Part shown: in pieces, positions 1 through 9,171 of the stretch | Layout of the letters: each line of letters opens with the position of its first letter | Numbering within the stretch: the stretch's first letter is position 1 | Source: Nocardioidaceae bacterium | GTDB taxonomy: Bacteria; Actinomycetota; Actinomycetes; Propionibacteriales; Nocardioidaceae | Reading direction: 5' to 3' | Length of the DNA: 43,080 bases | NCBI GenBank assembly: GCA_029268205.1 | Contig: JAJUGK010000004.1 | Span: 1-43,080, forward strand | The notes under the pieces: model-generated | The model's input: the letters and a program-made list of their open reading frames with translations, nothing else | Told to the model about the DNA's origin: nothing | The model's database searches: none | Program-made: the position numbers and the translations under genes

Positions 1-1352
1 CGCGCGACCTCGGCGGCGAGTGCGGGTTCGGCCGCCAGGGCGTCCTGTGCCTCGCGCAGGGCGCGGTCGGCGTCCTCGCGCAGCGCGGGCAGTGCGGCGG
101 CCTCCCGGCGTACGCCGGCCAGTGCGGTGCGTGTCTCATCGAGGCGTCGCCGCGCCGACGCGGACTCGCGCCGGGCGCGCTCGACCTCCGTCACGGCCGG
201 TCGCAGGTCGTCGAGCACCGCGAGGCGGGCGGTGAGCCGCTCGACCTCTGCCTCGGTGTGGGCCTCCGGGTCGGCGAGCGCGTCCCCGTCGGAGGGCCCA
301 TCGGACGGCACTTCGAGATCTGGCAGCCCGGCACGGCGCAGCGCTGCCGCGCGGCGCTCGCGGGTCTCGTCGTGCTCGGTGAGGAGCGGGCGCAGGGCGC
401 GCGCGGCCTCGTGGGCGGTGAGGGCCTCCCGCGCGGCGTCGAGGGCGTCCTGCTGCGCAGCGACCCGGGCCGCCCGCTCCTCGGCGGTCGCCCGCCGGGT
501 CCACCAACGGGCCCAGTCCTCGGCCGCGGCGCAGGTCGTGCGAGCAGCCGCGAGCTGGGCCCGGGCCTGGTCGAGCCGGGCGGTCGCGCGGGTGTGGTCG
601 TCGGCGAGGCGACCGAGCAGATCGATGGACCAGGCCCGCCAGGACGTCGCGGTCTCCTCGGGGACCGGCGCGGCCGGCGGCGCCTCGACCCCGGCACGGT
701 CGGCGAGGCTGTGCAGGCGCTTGTCGGCCTGCGCGCGGAGCTCCTCGGCGCGGCGGGTGGTCGCGCGACTGTGCTCGGCGATCCACTCCTCGATCGCGGA
801 GAACCGCTGGGTGCCGAAGAGCCGGGTGAGTACGGCCTGCCGCTCCTCGCTGTCGGCGAGCAGGAACTGGTGGAAGCGACCCTGGGGCAGCATCGCCACC
901 TGTTGGAACTGGGTCGCCGTCATGCCCAGGAGCAGTCCGATCTCGTGTCCGACCTCCTGGGCGCGCGAGGAGAGCAGGACCTCCGCGTCGCCGCGGATCT
1001 CGTGCAGCGTGACCGCCGCCCGCTCCACGGTGGTGCCGTCTCCGCGCCGCTTCGGGCGCACCCACTCCGGCGTACGACGCAGGCGCAGGCGCCGTCCGCG
1101 GACGGTCAACTCGAGCTCGACGAGCGGCGCGACGCCGTCGGCGGCGTGCTGGGAGCGCAGTGCGCGCTCGTCGCGGACGCCGGGGACCCGCCCGTAGAGG
1201 GCGAAACAGACGGCGTCGAGGAGGCTGGTCTTGCCGGCCCCCGTCGGGCCGGAGAGCAGGAAGAGCCCGGCCTCGTGGAGGCTGTCGAAGTCGACGTCCT
1301 CGGTGTCGCCGAACGGGCCGAAGGCCCGGACCCGCAGGTGGTGCAGGCGCAT
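1..1352 (-). CDS. sbcC: SbcC-type exonuclease ATPase subunit (partial, N-terminal half)
   Basis: This is the SMC/Rad50-like ATPase subunit of the SbcCD nuclease, which cleaves hairpins and processes DNA ends in the cytoplasm. The N-terminus shows a Walker A motif (GPTGAGKTSLLDA, about residues 35-47), a Q-loop region (FQQVAMLPQGRFHQFL) and then a long Ala/Arg/Glu-rich stretch expected for the coiled coil. About 450 residues are present. The frame is still open at base 1, so the zinc-hook region and the C-terminal Walker B/signature half lie outside the window. The ATG at 1350-1352 shares one base with the sbcD stop (TGATG), so the two are translationally coupled. The pairing with SbcD and the Walker A make the call firm. 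Confidence 0.93.
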   Translation of the reverse strand, partial: MRLHHLRVRAFGPFGDTEDVDFDSLHEAGLFLLSGPTGAGKTSLLDAVCFALYGRVPGVRDERALRSQHAADGVAPLVELELTVRGRRLRLRRTPEWVRPKRRGDGTTVERAAVTLHEIRGDAEVLLSSRAQEVGHEIGLLLGMTATQFQQVAMLPQGRFHQFLLADSEERQAVLTRLFGTQRFSAIEEWIAEHSRATTRRAEELRAQADKRLHSLADRAGVEAPPAAPVPEETATSWRAWSIDLLGRLADDHTRATARLDQARAQLAAARTTCAAAEDWARWWTRRATAEERAARVAAQQDALDAAREALTAHEAARALRPLLTEHDETRERRAAALRRAGLPDLEVPSDGPSDGDALADPEAHTEAEVERLTARLAVLDDLRPAVTEVERARRESASARRRLDETRTALAGVRREAAALPALREDADRALREAQDALAAEPALAAEVA

Positions 1353-2554
1353 CAGCCCGCCGCCCGATCGGTGCCGCCGGCCGCGAACGGGTCGGCGTCC
1401 TCGGCGATGCGGCACGAGTCGCAGGCCAGCTGGAGCAGGAGCTCCTCCTCGGTGGTCGCCTCGAGGTCGCGGACCTCCTGGACGAACCCGAGGGCGACGT
1501 CGAGGTCGCTGCGCCCCATGACCCGGGGAGTGACCAGCCCCGCCCGCGGGGCACGCCCCTCGGGCTGGAAGTCGAGCACGACGGTGTGGGGGAACCGGGC
1601 GCGCAGCCGCTGCATGGTCTGGTCGGGACGTTGCGGGTCGGTCACGACCACCTGCAGCCAGTGGTCCTCGTAGCGGGCGAGCCCCGGGTCGTCGAGCAGG
1701 TCCCGGAGCCGGCCGCGCAGGGTGGCGAGCGGACGGGGCACCGGGGCGGGCACGAACGTGGACCGCGCGGGGGTGCCTGGCGCGCCGAGCTCGACGAGCC
1801 AGGACCCCTTCTCGTGGCTGGTCTCGGAGAAGGAGTAGGCCAGCGGCGCGCCGGAGTAGCGCAGGTGCTCGCCGAGCACGTGGGGGGAGTGGAGGTGGCC
1901 GAGCGCGACGTAGTCGATGCCGTCGAAGAGGGTGGCCGGAGCCACCTGGACCCCGCCCACGGACAGGTCGCGCTCGCTGTCGCTGGCGAGCTCCTCGGGG
2001 CGGTCGCCGACCCGCGCCACGAAGGCGTGGGCGAGGACGATGCTGCGGGTGTGCCGCCGCCGGGCGAGGTCGGCTCGGACCCGCGTCATCGCCGCGCCGA
2101 GCGCCGCCTCATGGCTGCGGGCCGGCAGCTCCCAGGCGGCCCGGACGGCATCGGGCTCGAGGTAGGGCAGCCCGTGCACCGCGACCGGGCCGTGGTCGTC
2201 CTCCAGGAGCACCGGGGTGCCGACACCCTGCCAGCGCGTGCGGAAGTGGACGCCGGCGGCGTCGGCCAACGCGGCATTGGCCCCGAGCCGTGCCGGGGAG
2301 TCGTGGTTGCCGCTGGTGACGACCACGCGGGCGCCGGTCGCTGCCAGTCGGGCGAATGCCTCGCTGGCGAGCTCGACGGCGTCGACCGGGGGCAGCGCCC
2401 GGTCGAAGATGTCGCCGGCCACGAGCACGGCGTCGATGCGCTCGGCGCGCACCACCTCGACCAGGTGGTCGAGGTGAGCGGCCTGCGCGTCGAGCAGACC
2501 CTGCTGGTGGAACGACCGGCCCAGGTGCCAGTCGGAGGTGTGGAGCAACCGCAT
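1352..2554 (-). CDS. sbcD: SbcD-type exonuclease subunit (calcineurin-like phosphoesterase)
   Basis: This is the Mn-dependent nuclease subunit of SbcCD. The 400-residue length is usual for the family. The metallophosphoesterase motifs are in order: DWHLG near residue 8, AGDIFDR near 47, SGNHDS near 82 and GHLHSP in the middle of the protein. A C-terminal capping region follows. It is first in the sbcD-sbcC operon. No Shine-Dalgarno sequence precedes the ATG. Instead TAGGGT (minus strand, 2561-2566) ends exactly six bases upstream, so a leaderless mRNA is likely. Confidence 0.95.
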   Translation of the reverse strand: MRLLHTSDWHLGRSFHQQGLLDAQAAHLDHLVEVVRAERIDAVLVAGDIFDRALPPVDAVELASEAFARLAATGARVVVTSGNHDSPARLGANAALADAAGVHFRTRWQGVGTPVLLEDDHGPVAVHGLPYLEPDAVRAAWELPARSHEAALGAAMTRVRADLARRRHTRSIVLAHAFVARVGDRPEELASDSERDLSVGGVQVAPATLFDGIDYVALGHLHSPHVLGEHLRYSGAPLAYSFSETSHEKGSWLVELGAPGTPARSTFVPAPVPRPLATLRGRLRDLLDDPGLARYEDHWLQVVVTDPQRPDQTMQRLRARFPHTVVLDFQPEGRAPRAGLVTPRVMGRSDLDVALGFVQEVRDLEATTEEELLLQLACDSCRIAEDADPFAAGGTDRAAG

Positions 2555-2560
2555 GCTGCG

Positions 2561-2566
2561 ACCCTA
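2561..2566 (-). promoter_or_regulatory. Putative -10 element of sbcD, leaderless layout
   Basis: TAGGGT on the minus strand fits the actinobacterial TAnnnT -10 consensus. It leaves six bases before the ATG, which would put the transcription start on the start codon. No clear -35 is seen. Confidence 0.55.
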
Positions 2567-2615
2567 GGAGTCGGCACCGACAGCGCCGGTGAGGACGCGC
2601 GGGCGGACGCGTACC

Positions 2616-3500
2616 TCACGCGGGGGAGAGGGTGATCCGTTCGGGCGCGGTGTAGACGACGCACCGCTCCTCGCGGAGGAACCCGACCACCGTGAGCCCG
2701 GCCCGGGCGGCGAGGTCGAGGGCGAGACTGCTCGGTGCGCCGACCCCGGCGAGGATCCCCACGCCCGCGGCGGCCGCCTTCTGGGCGAGCTCGAACCCGA
2801 TCCGGCCGCTGACGACGAGCACCGGCAGGTCGGTGGGTGCTCCGCCGAGGACCCGTGCCCCGACGACCTTGTCGACGGCGTTGTGCCGCCCCACGTCCTC
2901 GCGGATGACGACGGGCTCGCCGGCGGCGGTGAAGTACCCGGCTGCGTGCAGACCCCCGGTGCGACCGAACACCCGCTGTCCCCGGCGGAGCCGTTCGGGG
3001 AGGGCGCCGAGGGTCCCGGCGGGGATCCGGAGATCGGGGTGCGGCGGGTCCGCGCGCAGGTGGACGCCGAGGGCCTCGCCGACGGAGTCCTTGCCGCAGA
3101 CGCCGCAGGCGGCCGCGCCGGCCGTGGGCCCGGCGTACCGGGGTGCCGGTTCGCGCAGCGGCGGGGCGTTGAGGCCGACGGTGACGACGTTGAACTCCTC
3201 CTCCGGGGAGAGCCCGACGTCGGTGCAGTAGGCCACCGAGGCGAGGTGGTCGGGGGTCAGGACGCCCTCCGCGAGCAGGAAGCCGACGGCGAGCTCGAAG
3301 TCGTGACCCGGGGTGCGCATCGTCACGGCCACCCGTCGTGCGGCCGCCCCGGGCGACTCGATCCGGATCTCCAGCGGCTCCTCGGTCACGACCCGGTCCT
3401 CGCGCGTACGCCGGGGGTGCGCGGTGCTGGCAGGCTGGAACTCGACCACCCGCACCCGCACCGAGGGGCCGGGGCGCCGTGGGAGCATCGATCCAGTCAC
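2616..3500 (-). CDS. fdhD: Formate dehydrogenase accessory sulfurtransferase FdhD
   Basis: FdhD transfers sulfur to the molybdenum cofactor of formate dehydrogenases. The 294-residue protein has the FdhD core: TPGHDFELAVGFLLAEGV near residues 63-80, the redox-active pair in ACGVCGK (Cys132, Cys135), and GEPVVIREDVGRHNAVDK with a SGRIGFE stretch near the C-terminus. The GTG at 3500 is chosen because TAGACT on the minus strand (3507-3512) ends six bases upstream, as at other leaderless genes here. An ATG at 3488 is the alternative. No formate dehydrogenase gene lies in the window, so the partner enzyme must be elsewhere. The upstream region is shared with the divergent PAP2 gene and carries a 10-base direct repeat. 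Confidence 0.93.
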   Translation of the reverse strand: MTGSMLPRRPGPSVRVRVVEFQPASTAHPRRTREDRVVTEEPLEIRIESPGAAARRVAVTMRTPGHDFELAVGFLLAEGVLTPDHLASVAYCTDVGLSPEEEFNVVTVGLNAPPLREPAPRYAGPTAGAAACGVCGKDSVGEALGVHLRADPPHPDLRIPAGTLGALPERLRRGQRVFGRTGGLHAAGYFTAAGEPVVIREDVGRHNAVDKVVGARVLGGAPTDLPVLVVSGRIGFELAQKAAAAGVGILAGVGAPSSLALDLAARAGLTVVGFLREERCVVYTAPERITLSPA

Positions 3501-3510
3501 CGATCCAGTC
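3489..3510. repeat. Direct repeat, two copies of CGATCCAGTC
   Basis: Two identical 10-mers at 3489-3498 and 3501-3510, with a 12-base period, cover the fdhD start codon and part of its putative -10. A regulator site is possible, but nothing in the sequence names one. Confidence 0.5.
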
Positions 3511-3512
3511 TA
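3507..3512 (-). promoter_or_regulatory. Putative -10 element of fdhD, leaderless layout
   Basis: TAGACT on the minus strand lies six bases before the GTG start. It fits TAnnnT. No Shine-Dalgarno sequence is present between it and the start. Confidence 0.5.
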
Positions 3513-3526
3513 GGAGGAGGGCGCGC

Positions 3527-4252
3527 GTGCAACGGTGGTCGCGACGCGGGCCCCGGTCGCGGTTCCTGGCCGACGAATGGAGCACGGAGGTCACCTCCGG
3601 CTTCGCACTGGCCGGATTCCTCGCCCTCGTGCTGGCCGGGTTCACGGTGCTGGCGATGGGCCCGCTGACCCGGATCGACGTCTACTTCAACCTCGACCCG
3701 GCGCCGGACCGGTGGACGCCGTTGCTGACGGTGCTCGACCGGATCGGCCAGCGCGCGGTCTGCCTGCCGATCCTGGGTGCGGTGGTGCTCGTGCTGGTGC
3801 GCCGCTGCCGGTCGTGGCGGCCGGCCGTCGTGGCGGCCGGGGGCGTGGTGGCACTCAACCTGGTCGTGCTGGTCCTGAAGGTGGCGTTCGGGCGGTCCTT
3901 CCCGCTCACCGCGGACCCGTCGTTCTTCACCGGCGGCATGGCCTACCCGTCCGGCCACGGGGCGAACGTCGTGTTCGTCTACGGGCTCGTCCCCTACCTG
4001 CTGTCGCGATACCTGGGGTCGCACCGGTTGCGCAGCATCCTGCTGTGGGCAGCGGTCGCCCTGCTCTCGGCGGTCATGGTGGTGGTGTCACTGACGTTGA
4101 ACTGGCACTGGTTCGCCGACCTGGTCGCGGGTCTGCTCGTGGGCGCGATCGTGCTGCAACTGGTCGAGGCGGTCGATCGGGCGGTCGGTGCTCACCCCGG
4201 ACGGGTCAGGTCCGTCACGTCGGGCAGCGCCACGAACCCCGCCGCCTCGTAG
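3527..4252 (+). CDS. PAP2-superfamily membrane phosphatase-like protein
   Basis: This is a membrane protein of the type-2 phosphatidic acid phosphatase superfamily; such enzymes usually dephosphorylate lipid phosphates such as undecaprenyl pyrophosphate. The 241-residue product has about five or six hydrophobic segments. The first two signature motifs are recognisable: K-x5-R (LKVAFGRSF) and PSGHG. In the third, SRxxxxxHxxxD, the His and Asp are kept (NWHWFAD) but the Ser-Arg pair reads Val-Ser, so the arginine is lost. The GTG at 3527 is preceded by AGGAGGAG (3512-3519), which decides the start. The last 61 bases overlap the convergent acetyltransferase gene. Substrate unknown; activity is uncertain given the third motif. 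Confidence 0.82.
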   Translation: MQRWSRRGPRSRFLADEWSTEVTSGFALAGFLALVLAGFTVLAMGPLTRIDVYFNLDPAPDRWTPLLTVLDRIGQRAVCLPILGAVVLVLVRRCRSWRPAVVAAGGVVALNLVVLVLKVAFGRSFPLTADPSFFTGGMAYPSGHGANVVFVYGLVPYLLSRYLGSHRLRSILLWAAVALLSAVMVVVSLTLNWHWFADLVAGLLVGAIVLQLVEAVDRAVGAHPGRVRSVTSGSATNPAAS

Positions 4253-5067
4253 GTGGCGACCGCGCCCGCGTTCGACCGCGGCGTGCACACGGTGGCCGAC
4301 GACGCGCCGAGCCCGGCGAGCACCGCGGCCGCGCCGAGGCCGATGGCCCGCCCGTAGCCCCGTCCGCGGTGGGCCGGATCCACCCCGAGCGGCTCGAGCA
4401 GGCCGGGTCTGCCCGGTCCGGCCGACCACACCGTCACCGCGGCGACCGCCTCCTGCCCGGCGTACCCCACGACGCATCGCGCCCGGGCGTACGGCGCCCC
4501 GCCCGCCATCGCGTGCCAGCGCTCCGGGGTGAACGTCGACCGCGGGAAGGCGGCCCGTTGCACCGCGCAGCGTGCCGCCACCAGGGAGTCCGGGTGGTGC
4601 TCGTGGTCGAGGAGGACGATCCGGAGGTCGGGATCCACTTCGGGCGGATCGCCGGCGAGGTCGCGCCGCAGCGGAGTCCAGGGCTCACCGTCGACCCACC
4701 CGTCCCCCCGCAGGGCGTCGGTCAGCGCGCCGGTCCACCGGGCCTCGACCTGGGCGGCAGCGCCGGACAGGACGCCGGTAGCCGGATCGTCGAGGTCCGC
4801 GCGGATCTCGTCGGCCAGATCCCGGTCGGTCCATGCGTCGGGGGCGCAGGCGAGGCGCAGCAGGTCGGGTCCGTCGAGCATCCCGACCGCGAGCAGGCGT
4901 CCGTCACGGCTCCAGGTGCGCAGCGCGCCCGCCGTCGCGTCGGCGCCGAATCGCCACAGCCAGCCGACGTCGCCCGGGTGGAGCGGGACCGGCGCTGCGT
5001 CGTGCTGCCAGGTGGCGAGGGCGTCGACGAGGTCCGGCAGGTCGCCCGGGGAGGGGGTCGTGACCAC
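4192..5067 (-). CDS. GNAT family N-acetyltransferase
   Basis: This is a probable acetyl-CoA-dependent N-acetyltransferase with unknown substrate. The 291 residues have a divergent N-terminal half and a C-terminal GNAT domain. The acetyl-CoA loop reads RGRGYGRAI, preceded by LLEPLGVDPAH, and followed by the typical N-x-G-A-x-x-x-Y-x-x-x-G-F helix (NAGAVATYEAAGF). The N-terminal half may be a second, degenerate GNAT fold, as in the many two-domain members. The GTG at 5067 lies seven bases after the stop of the upstream reductase, so the gene is probably last in a three-gene operon with it and the flavin reductase. Its 3' end overlaps the PAP2 gene. Confidence 0.88.
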   Translation of the reverse strand: MVTTPSPGDLPDLVDALATWQHDAAPVPLHPGDVGWLWRFGADATAGALRTWSRDGRLLAVGMLDGPDLLRLACAPDAWTDRDLADEIRADLDDPATGVLSGAAAQVEARWTGALTDALRGDGWVDGEPWTPLRRDLAGDPPEVDPDLRIVLLDHEHHPDSLVAARCAVQRAAFPRSTFTPERWHAMAGGAPYARARCVVGYAGQEAVAAVTVWSAGPGRPGLLEPLGVDPAHRGRGYGRAIGLGAAAVLAGLGASSATVCTPRSNAGAVATYEAAGFVALPDVTDLTRPG

Positions 5068-5074
5068 GCCGCGC

Positions 5075-6115
5075 TCAGCCCAACCGCACGAGCATCTTGC
5101 CCGTGTTGATGCCGCGGCCGAGACCGAGGAAGGCGTCGACGGCGTTGTCGAGCCCGTCGACGAACGTCTCCGGCGTGTGCAGGCGGCCCTCGGCCAGCCA
5201 GGTCGTGGCCCGCTCCAGGTACTCCGGGTTGACCTCGGGGTGGTCGGTGACGATGAAGCCGCGCAGCTCCAGCCGACGCTGCACCGCGAGGAAGAGGTTG
5301 CGCGGTCCCGGCTCGGGCCGCTCCAGGTCGTACTGGGAGATCGCCCCGCACAGCGCCAGTCGGCCGAAGTCGCGCATGTGGGTCAGCGCCGCCTCGAGGT
5401 GCGAGCCACCGACGTTGTCGAAGTAGACGTCGATGCCGTCGGGCAGGGCTTCGCGCAGCTGTGCGCCCAGCTTCCCGTCCTTGTAGTTGAACGCGGCGTC
5501 GAAGCCGAGCTCCTCGGTGAGCAGGGCGACCTTCTGCGCGGTGCCCGCCGAGCCGACCACGACCGAGGCGCCGAGGTTGCGGGCGATCTGGCCCACGAGG
5601 CTGCCGACCGCGCCCGCCGCGCCGGAGACATAGACGCGGTCGCCCTCCGCGAGCCGGGCGATGCGGGTGAGCCCGACGTACGCGGTGAGACCCGGCATCC
5701 CGAGCACACCGAGGTACGCCGATGCGGGCGCGCGCTCGACGTCGACGGCCCGGAACGACCGCGGGGGCAGGACGGCGTGCTCACGCCACCCGAGACCGTG
5801 CACCACGTGGTCGCCGACCGCGATCCGCGGATCGTTGCTCGCCAGCACGACCCCGACGGCGCCACCCTCGAGCGGGGCGTCGAGCGCGTAGGGCTCGACG
5901 TAGGAGCGCGTGTCGTTCATGCGCCCGCGCATGTAGGGGTCGACCGACATCACCACGTTGCGCACGAGCACCTCGCCCTCGCCCAGCGCGTCGGGTGCGG
6001 GCAGCGGGGTCTCGACCAGACGGAAGTCGTCGTGGGTCGGCACACCCCGCGGCCGGGCGGCGAGGTGGATCTCGCGGGTGGCGGTGGGGACGCTGGTGGA
6101 AGCGGACGTGCTCAT
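5075..6115 (-). CDS. MDR-superfamily NADP-dependent oxidoreductase
   Basis: This is a zinc-independent medium-chain reductase of the curcumin/alkenal reductase (YncB, leukotriene B4 12-hydroxydehydrogenase) type, which reduces alpha,beta-unsaturated ketones or aldehydes with NADPH. Evidence in the 346 residues: VVMSVDPYMRGRM near the N-terminus, the nucleotide-binding loop SGAAGAVGSLVGQIA, FNYKDG, and DVYFDNVGGSHLEAAL. The ATG at 6115 overlaps the TGA of the upstream flavin reductase (ATGA), so the two are translationally coupled. Physiological substrate unknown. Confidence 0.92.
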   Translation of the reverse strand: MSTSASTSVPTATREIHLAARPRGVPTHDDFRLVETPLPAPDALGEGEVLVRNVVMSVDPYMRGRMNDTRSYVEPYALDAPLEGGAVGVVLASNDPRIAVGDHVVHGLGWREHAVLPPRSFRAVDVERAPASAYLGVLGMPGLTAYVGLTRIARLAEGDRVYVSGAAGAVGSLVGQIARNLGASVVVGSAGTAQKVALLTEELGFDAAFNYKDGKLGAQLREALPDGIDVYFDNVGGSHLEAALTHMRDFGRLALCGAISQYDLERPEPGPRNLFLAVQRRLELRGFIVTDHPEVNPEYLERATTWLAEGRLHTPETFVDGLDNAVDAFLGLGRGINTGKMLVRLG

Positions 6116-6726
6116 CGTGGGATGTCCTCCGGACGTCGGGGGCGGTCGAGGGCCACCACGCGGGGTGTCAGGCCCCATTCGTTGCGGCCCAAGCGGCTGA
6201 GCGGGCGGAGCCGGTCGACGAGGGGGTAGCCGTCCTCGCCGAGGGTGTCCTCGCGGACCACGACCAGCAGCACCCGGGCGACCACGAGCGTGGTGTCGCC
6301 CAGCTCCTGGGTGGAGTGCAGCCGGCACTCCAGCGCCACCGGTGCGTCGGCGACGCGCGCCGGCGCGACCCGGTGGCTCGGGCTGGTCGCGATGCCGAGG
6401 GCAGCGGCCTCGTCGACCTCGGGCGCGAAGCGTGCCGAGGTGGCGTTGACCTCGGCCATCGCCGGCTCGGACGCCAGGTTGACCACGAGCTCGCCGGTGG
6501 CCTCGACGTTGGTGAGCGTGTCCTTGCGGGTGACCGAGGCGAAGGCGACCATCGGCGGGTGCGCGCAGGCGACGGTGAAGAACGAGTGCGGCGCGAGGTT
6601 CGGCACGCCGTCGGCCGACACGGTGGAGATCCAGGCGATGGGGCGGGGGAGCACGACCGAGTTCAGCCACCGGTAGCCGTCCACGCCGTCGTCGTCGGGG
6701 TCGACGGTCCTCCAGCTGCTGGGCAT
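6112..6726 (-). CDS. Flavin reductase family protein (FMN-binding split barrel)
   Basis: This is a protein of 204 residues of the flavin reductase/nitrilotriacetate monooxygenase component B-like family. Typical features are LPRPIAWIST near residues 28-36, NLAPHSFFTVACAHPPMVAF and KDTLTNVEATGELVVN. This subgroup lacks the flavin reductase-domain HTH and usually binds FMN; some members are reductases, others have unknown roles. It is first in the operon with the MDR reductase and GNAT. There is no Shine-Dalgarno sequence, but TAGGTT (minus strand, 6733-6738) lies six bases before the ATG. It is divergent from the SDR gene. Confidence 0.9.
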   Translation of the reverse strand: MPSSWRTVDPDDDGVDGYRWLNSVVLPRPIAWISTVSADGVPNLAPHSFFTVACAHPPMVAFASVTRKDTLTNVEATGELVVNLASEPAMAEVNATSARFAPEVDEAAALGIATSPSHRVAPARVADAPVALECRLHSTQELGDTTLVVARVLLVVVREDTLGEDGYPLVDRLRPLSRLGRNEWGLTPRVVALDRPRRPEDIPR

Positions 6727-6732
6727 GGGCTC

Positions 6733-6738
6733 AACCTA
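6733..6738 (-). promoter_or_regulatory. Putative -10 element of the flavin reductase operon, leaderless layout
   Basis: TAGGTT on the minus strand is six bases from the ATG at 6726. It matches TAnnnT, and no ribosome binding site is seen. Confidence 0.5.
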
Positions 6739-6784
6739 CGTGCCGGGCCGTGACCGGCTCCGGACGACACGTGCCCCCGGCGGG

Positions 6785-6790
6785 CAGGAT
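6785..6790 (+). promoter_or_regulatory. Putative -10 element of the SDR gene, leaderless layout
   Basis: CAGGAT ends six bases before the ATG at 6797. It is a one-base variant of TAnnnT and shares the spacing of the other leaderless candidates. Confidence 0.38.
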
Positions 6791-6796
6791 GGGTCC

Positions 6797-7702
6797 ATGA
6801 ACCTCGTGACGAAGCTGCTCGGGACCGGTGGCTGGTCCCTGACCGATCTGCCCTCCCAGTCCGGCCGCCGGTTCGTCGTGACCGGGGCCTCCAGCGGCCT
6901 GGGGGTCGAGACCGCCCGCGCCCTGGCGGGAGCGGGCGCCGAGGTCGTCCTCGCCGTGCGCGACACCGACAAGGGGGCGCGGGTCGCCGCGACCATGCCG
7001 GGGGTGACCGATGTCCGCCGGCTCGACCTCGCCGACCTGGGGTCCGTACGTTCCTTCGTCGACGAGCTCGGGGGCGAGGTCGACGTGCTGATCAACAACG
7101 CCGGCATCATGGCGGTCGCCGAGGGACGCACGGTCGACGGGTTCGAGCAGCAGTTCGGCACCAACCACCTCGGCCACTTCGCGCTCACCTGTCTGCTGTT
7201 CCCCCGCATCCGGGAACGGGTGGTCACGGTGTCCTCGTCGCTGCACAAGCAGGGCCGGATCGACCTCGACGACCTCAACTGGGAGCGCCGGCGCTACCAG
7301 CCGTGGCCGGCGTACGGCCAGTCGAAACTGGCGAACCTGCTGTTCACCACCGAGCTGCAGCGCCGCCTGGCCGCACGGGGCTCCGCGGTGCGCGCGGTGG
7401 CCGCGCACCCGGGCTACAGCAGCACGGCGCTGCAGACGCGGACCGGCAACCCGGTCGTCAACGCCCTGTCGTCGATCGGCAACGCGGTCGTGGCCCAGTC
7501 GTCGCGGGACGGTGCGCTGCCGACGCTGTACGCCGCCACGATGGACGTCCCCGGGGACGGGTTCGTCGGACCGCAGGGACTGGGGGAGATGCGGGGTGGG
7601 CCGACCCTCGTCGACCGGTCCAGCGCCGCCAAGGACGGGGAGACCGCCCGTCGGCTGTGGGAGCTCTCCGCCGAGCTCACGGGGGTCGACCTCCCCGGGT
7701 GA
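6797..7702 (+). CDS. Short-chain dehydrogenase/reductase
   Basis: This is a 301-residue SDR of the retinol dehydrogenase/WW-domain oxidoreductase-like group. The cofactor loop is TGASSGLG (TGxxxGxG), followed by DLADLGSVRSF and NNAGIM. The catalytic set is Asn in the NHLGHF helix, Ser in VTVSSSLH, and Tyr-x-x-x-Lys in AYGQSKLANLL. It probably uses NAD(P)H on a hydrophobic alcohol or ketone; the substrate is unknown. The ATG at 6797 is preferred over one at 6725 because the latter would cover the divergent promoter region and adds nonconserved residues. Confidence 0.9.
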   Translation: MNLVTKLLGTGGWSLTDLPSQSGRRFVVTGASSGLGVETARALAGAGAEVVLAVRDTDKGARVAATMPGVTDVRRLDLADLGSVRSFVDELGGEVDVLINNAGIMAVAEGRTVDGFEQQFGTNHLGHFALTCLLFPRIRERVVTVSSSLHKQGRIDLDDLNWERRRYQPWPAYGQSKLANLLFTTELQRRLAARGSAVRAVAAHPGYSSTALQTRTGNPVVNALSSIGNAVVAQSSRDGALPTLYAATMDVPGDGFVGPQGLGEMRGGPTLVDRSSAAKDGETARRLWELSAELTGVDLPG

Positions 7703-7886
7703 GGTCCATCCCTCCCGGGCGACCGGCCCCTCCTGCACGGTTCTGCACTGCCCAAACCTGACCCGCTCCGGCCCTGTCGGTCGGCCCGGCATCGCTCCTA
7801 GCGTCGGCCGGGACCCGCCGGGCGCGACCCGCCCGCCGGGCCAGGAGCGGGGGCGACCAGCGCCCCTGCGCAACAGGGGAGATCAG

Positions 7887-9089
<1,203 letters not shown>

Positions 9090-9114
9090 GGGTTCCGCAC
9101 CAGCTCCACCTCCA

Positions 9115-9152
9115 CGACGGCCCCGCCGGACCTCCCTCCGGCGGGGCCGTCG
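9115..9152 (+). terminator. Hairpin terminator after the S8 protease
   Basis: This is a perfect 16-bp inverted repeat, 9115-9130 and 9137-9152, with a six-base loop. It begins 25 bases after the protease stop. There is no U-tract, as is common in high-GC actinobacteria. It ends just before the YbaK gene. Confidence 0.8.
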
Positions 9153-9159
9153 CATGCGG

Positions 9160-9165
9160 CAGGCT
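9160..9165 (+). promoter_or_regulatory. Putative -10 element of the YbaK gene, leaderless layout
   Basis: CAGGCT lies six bases before the ATG at 9172 and right after the terminator hairpin. It is a one-base variant of TAnnnT. Confidence 0.4.
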
Positions 9166-9171
9166 GGGGCC

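Noticed and set aside
6725-6796. Upstream start for the SDR gene at 6725
   Set aside because: It would add 24 residues across the divergent promoter; the ATG at 6797 has a leaderless-type -10 and fits the family N-terminus.
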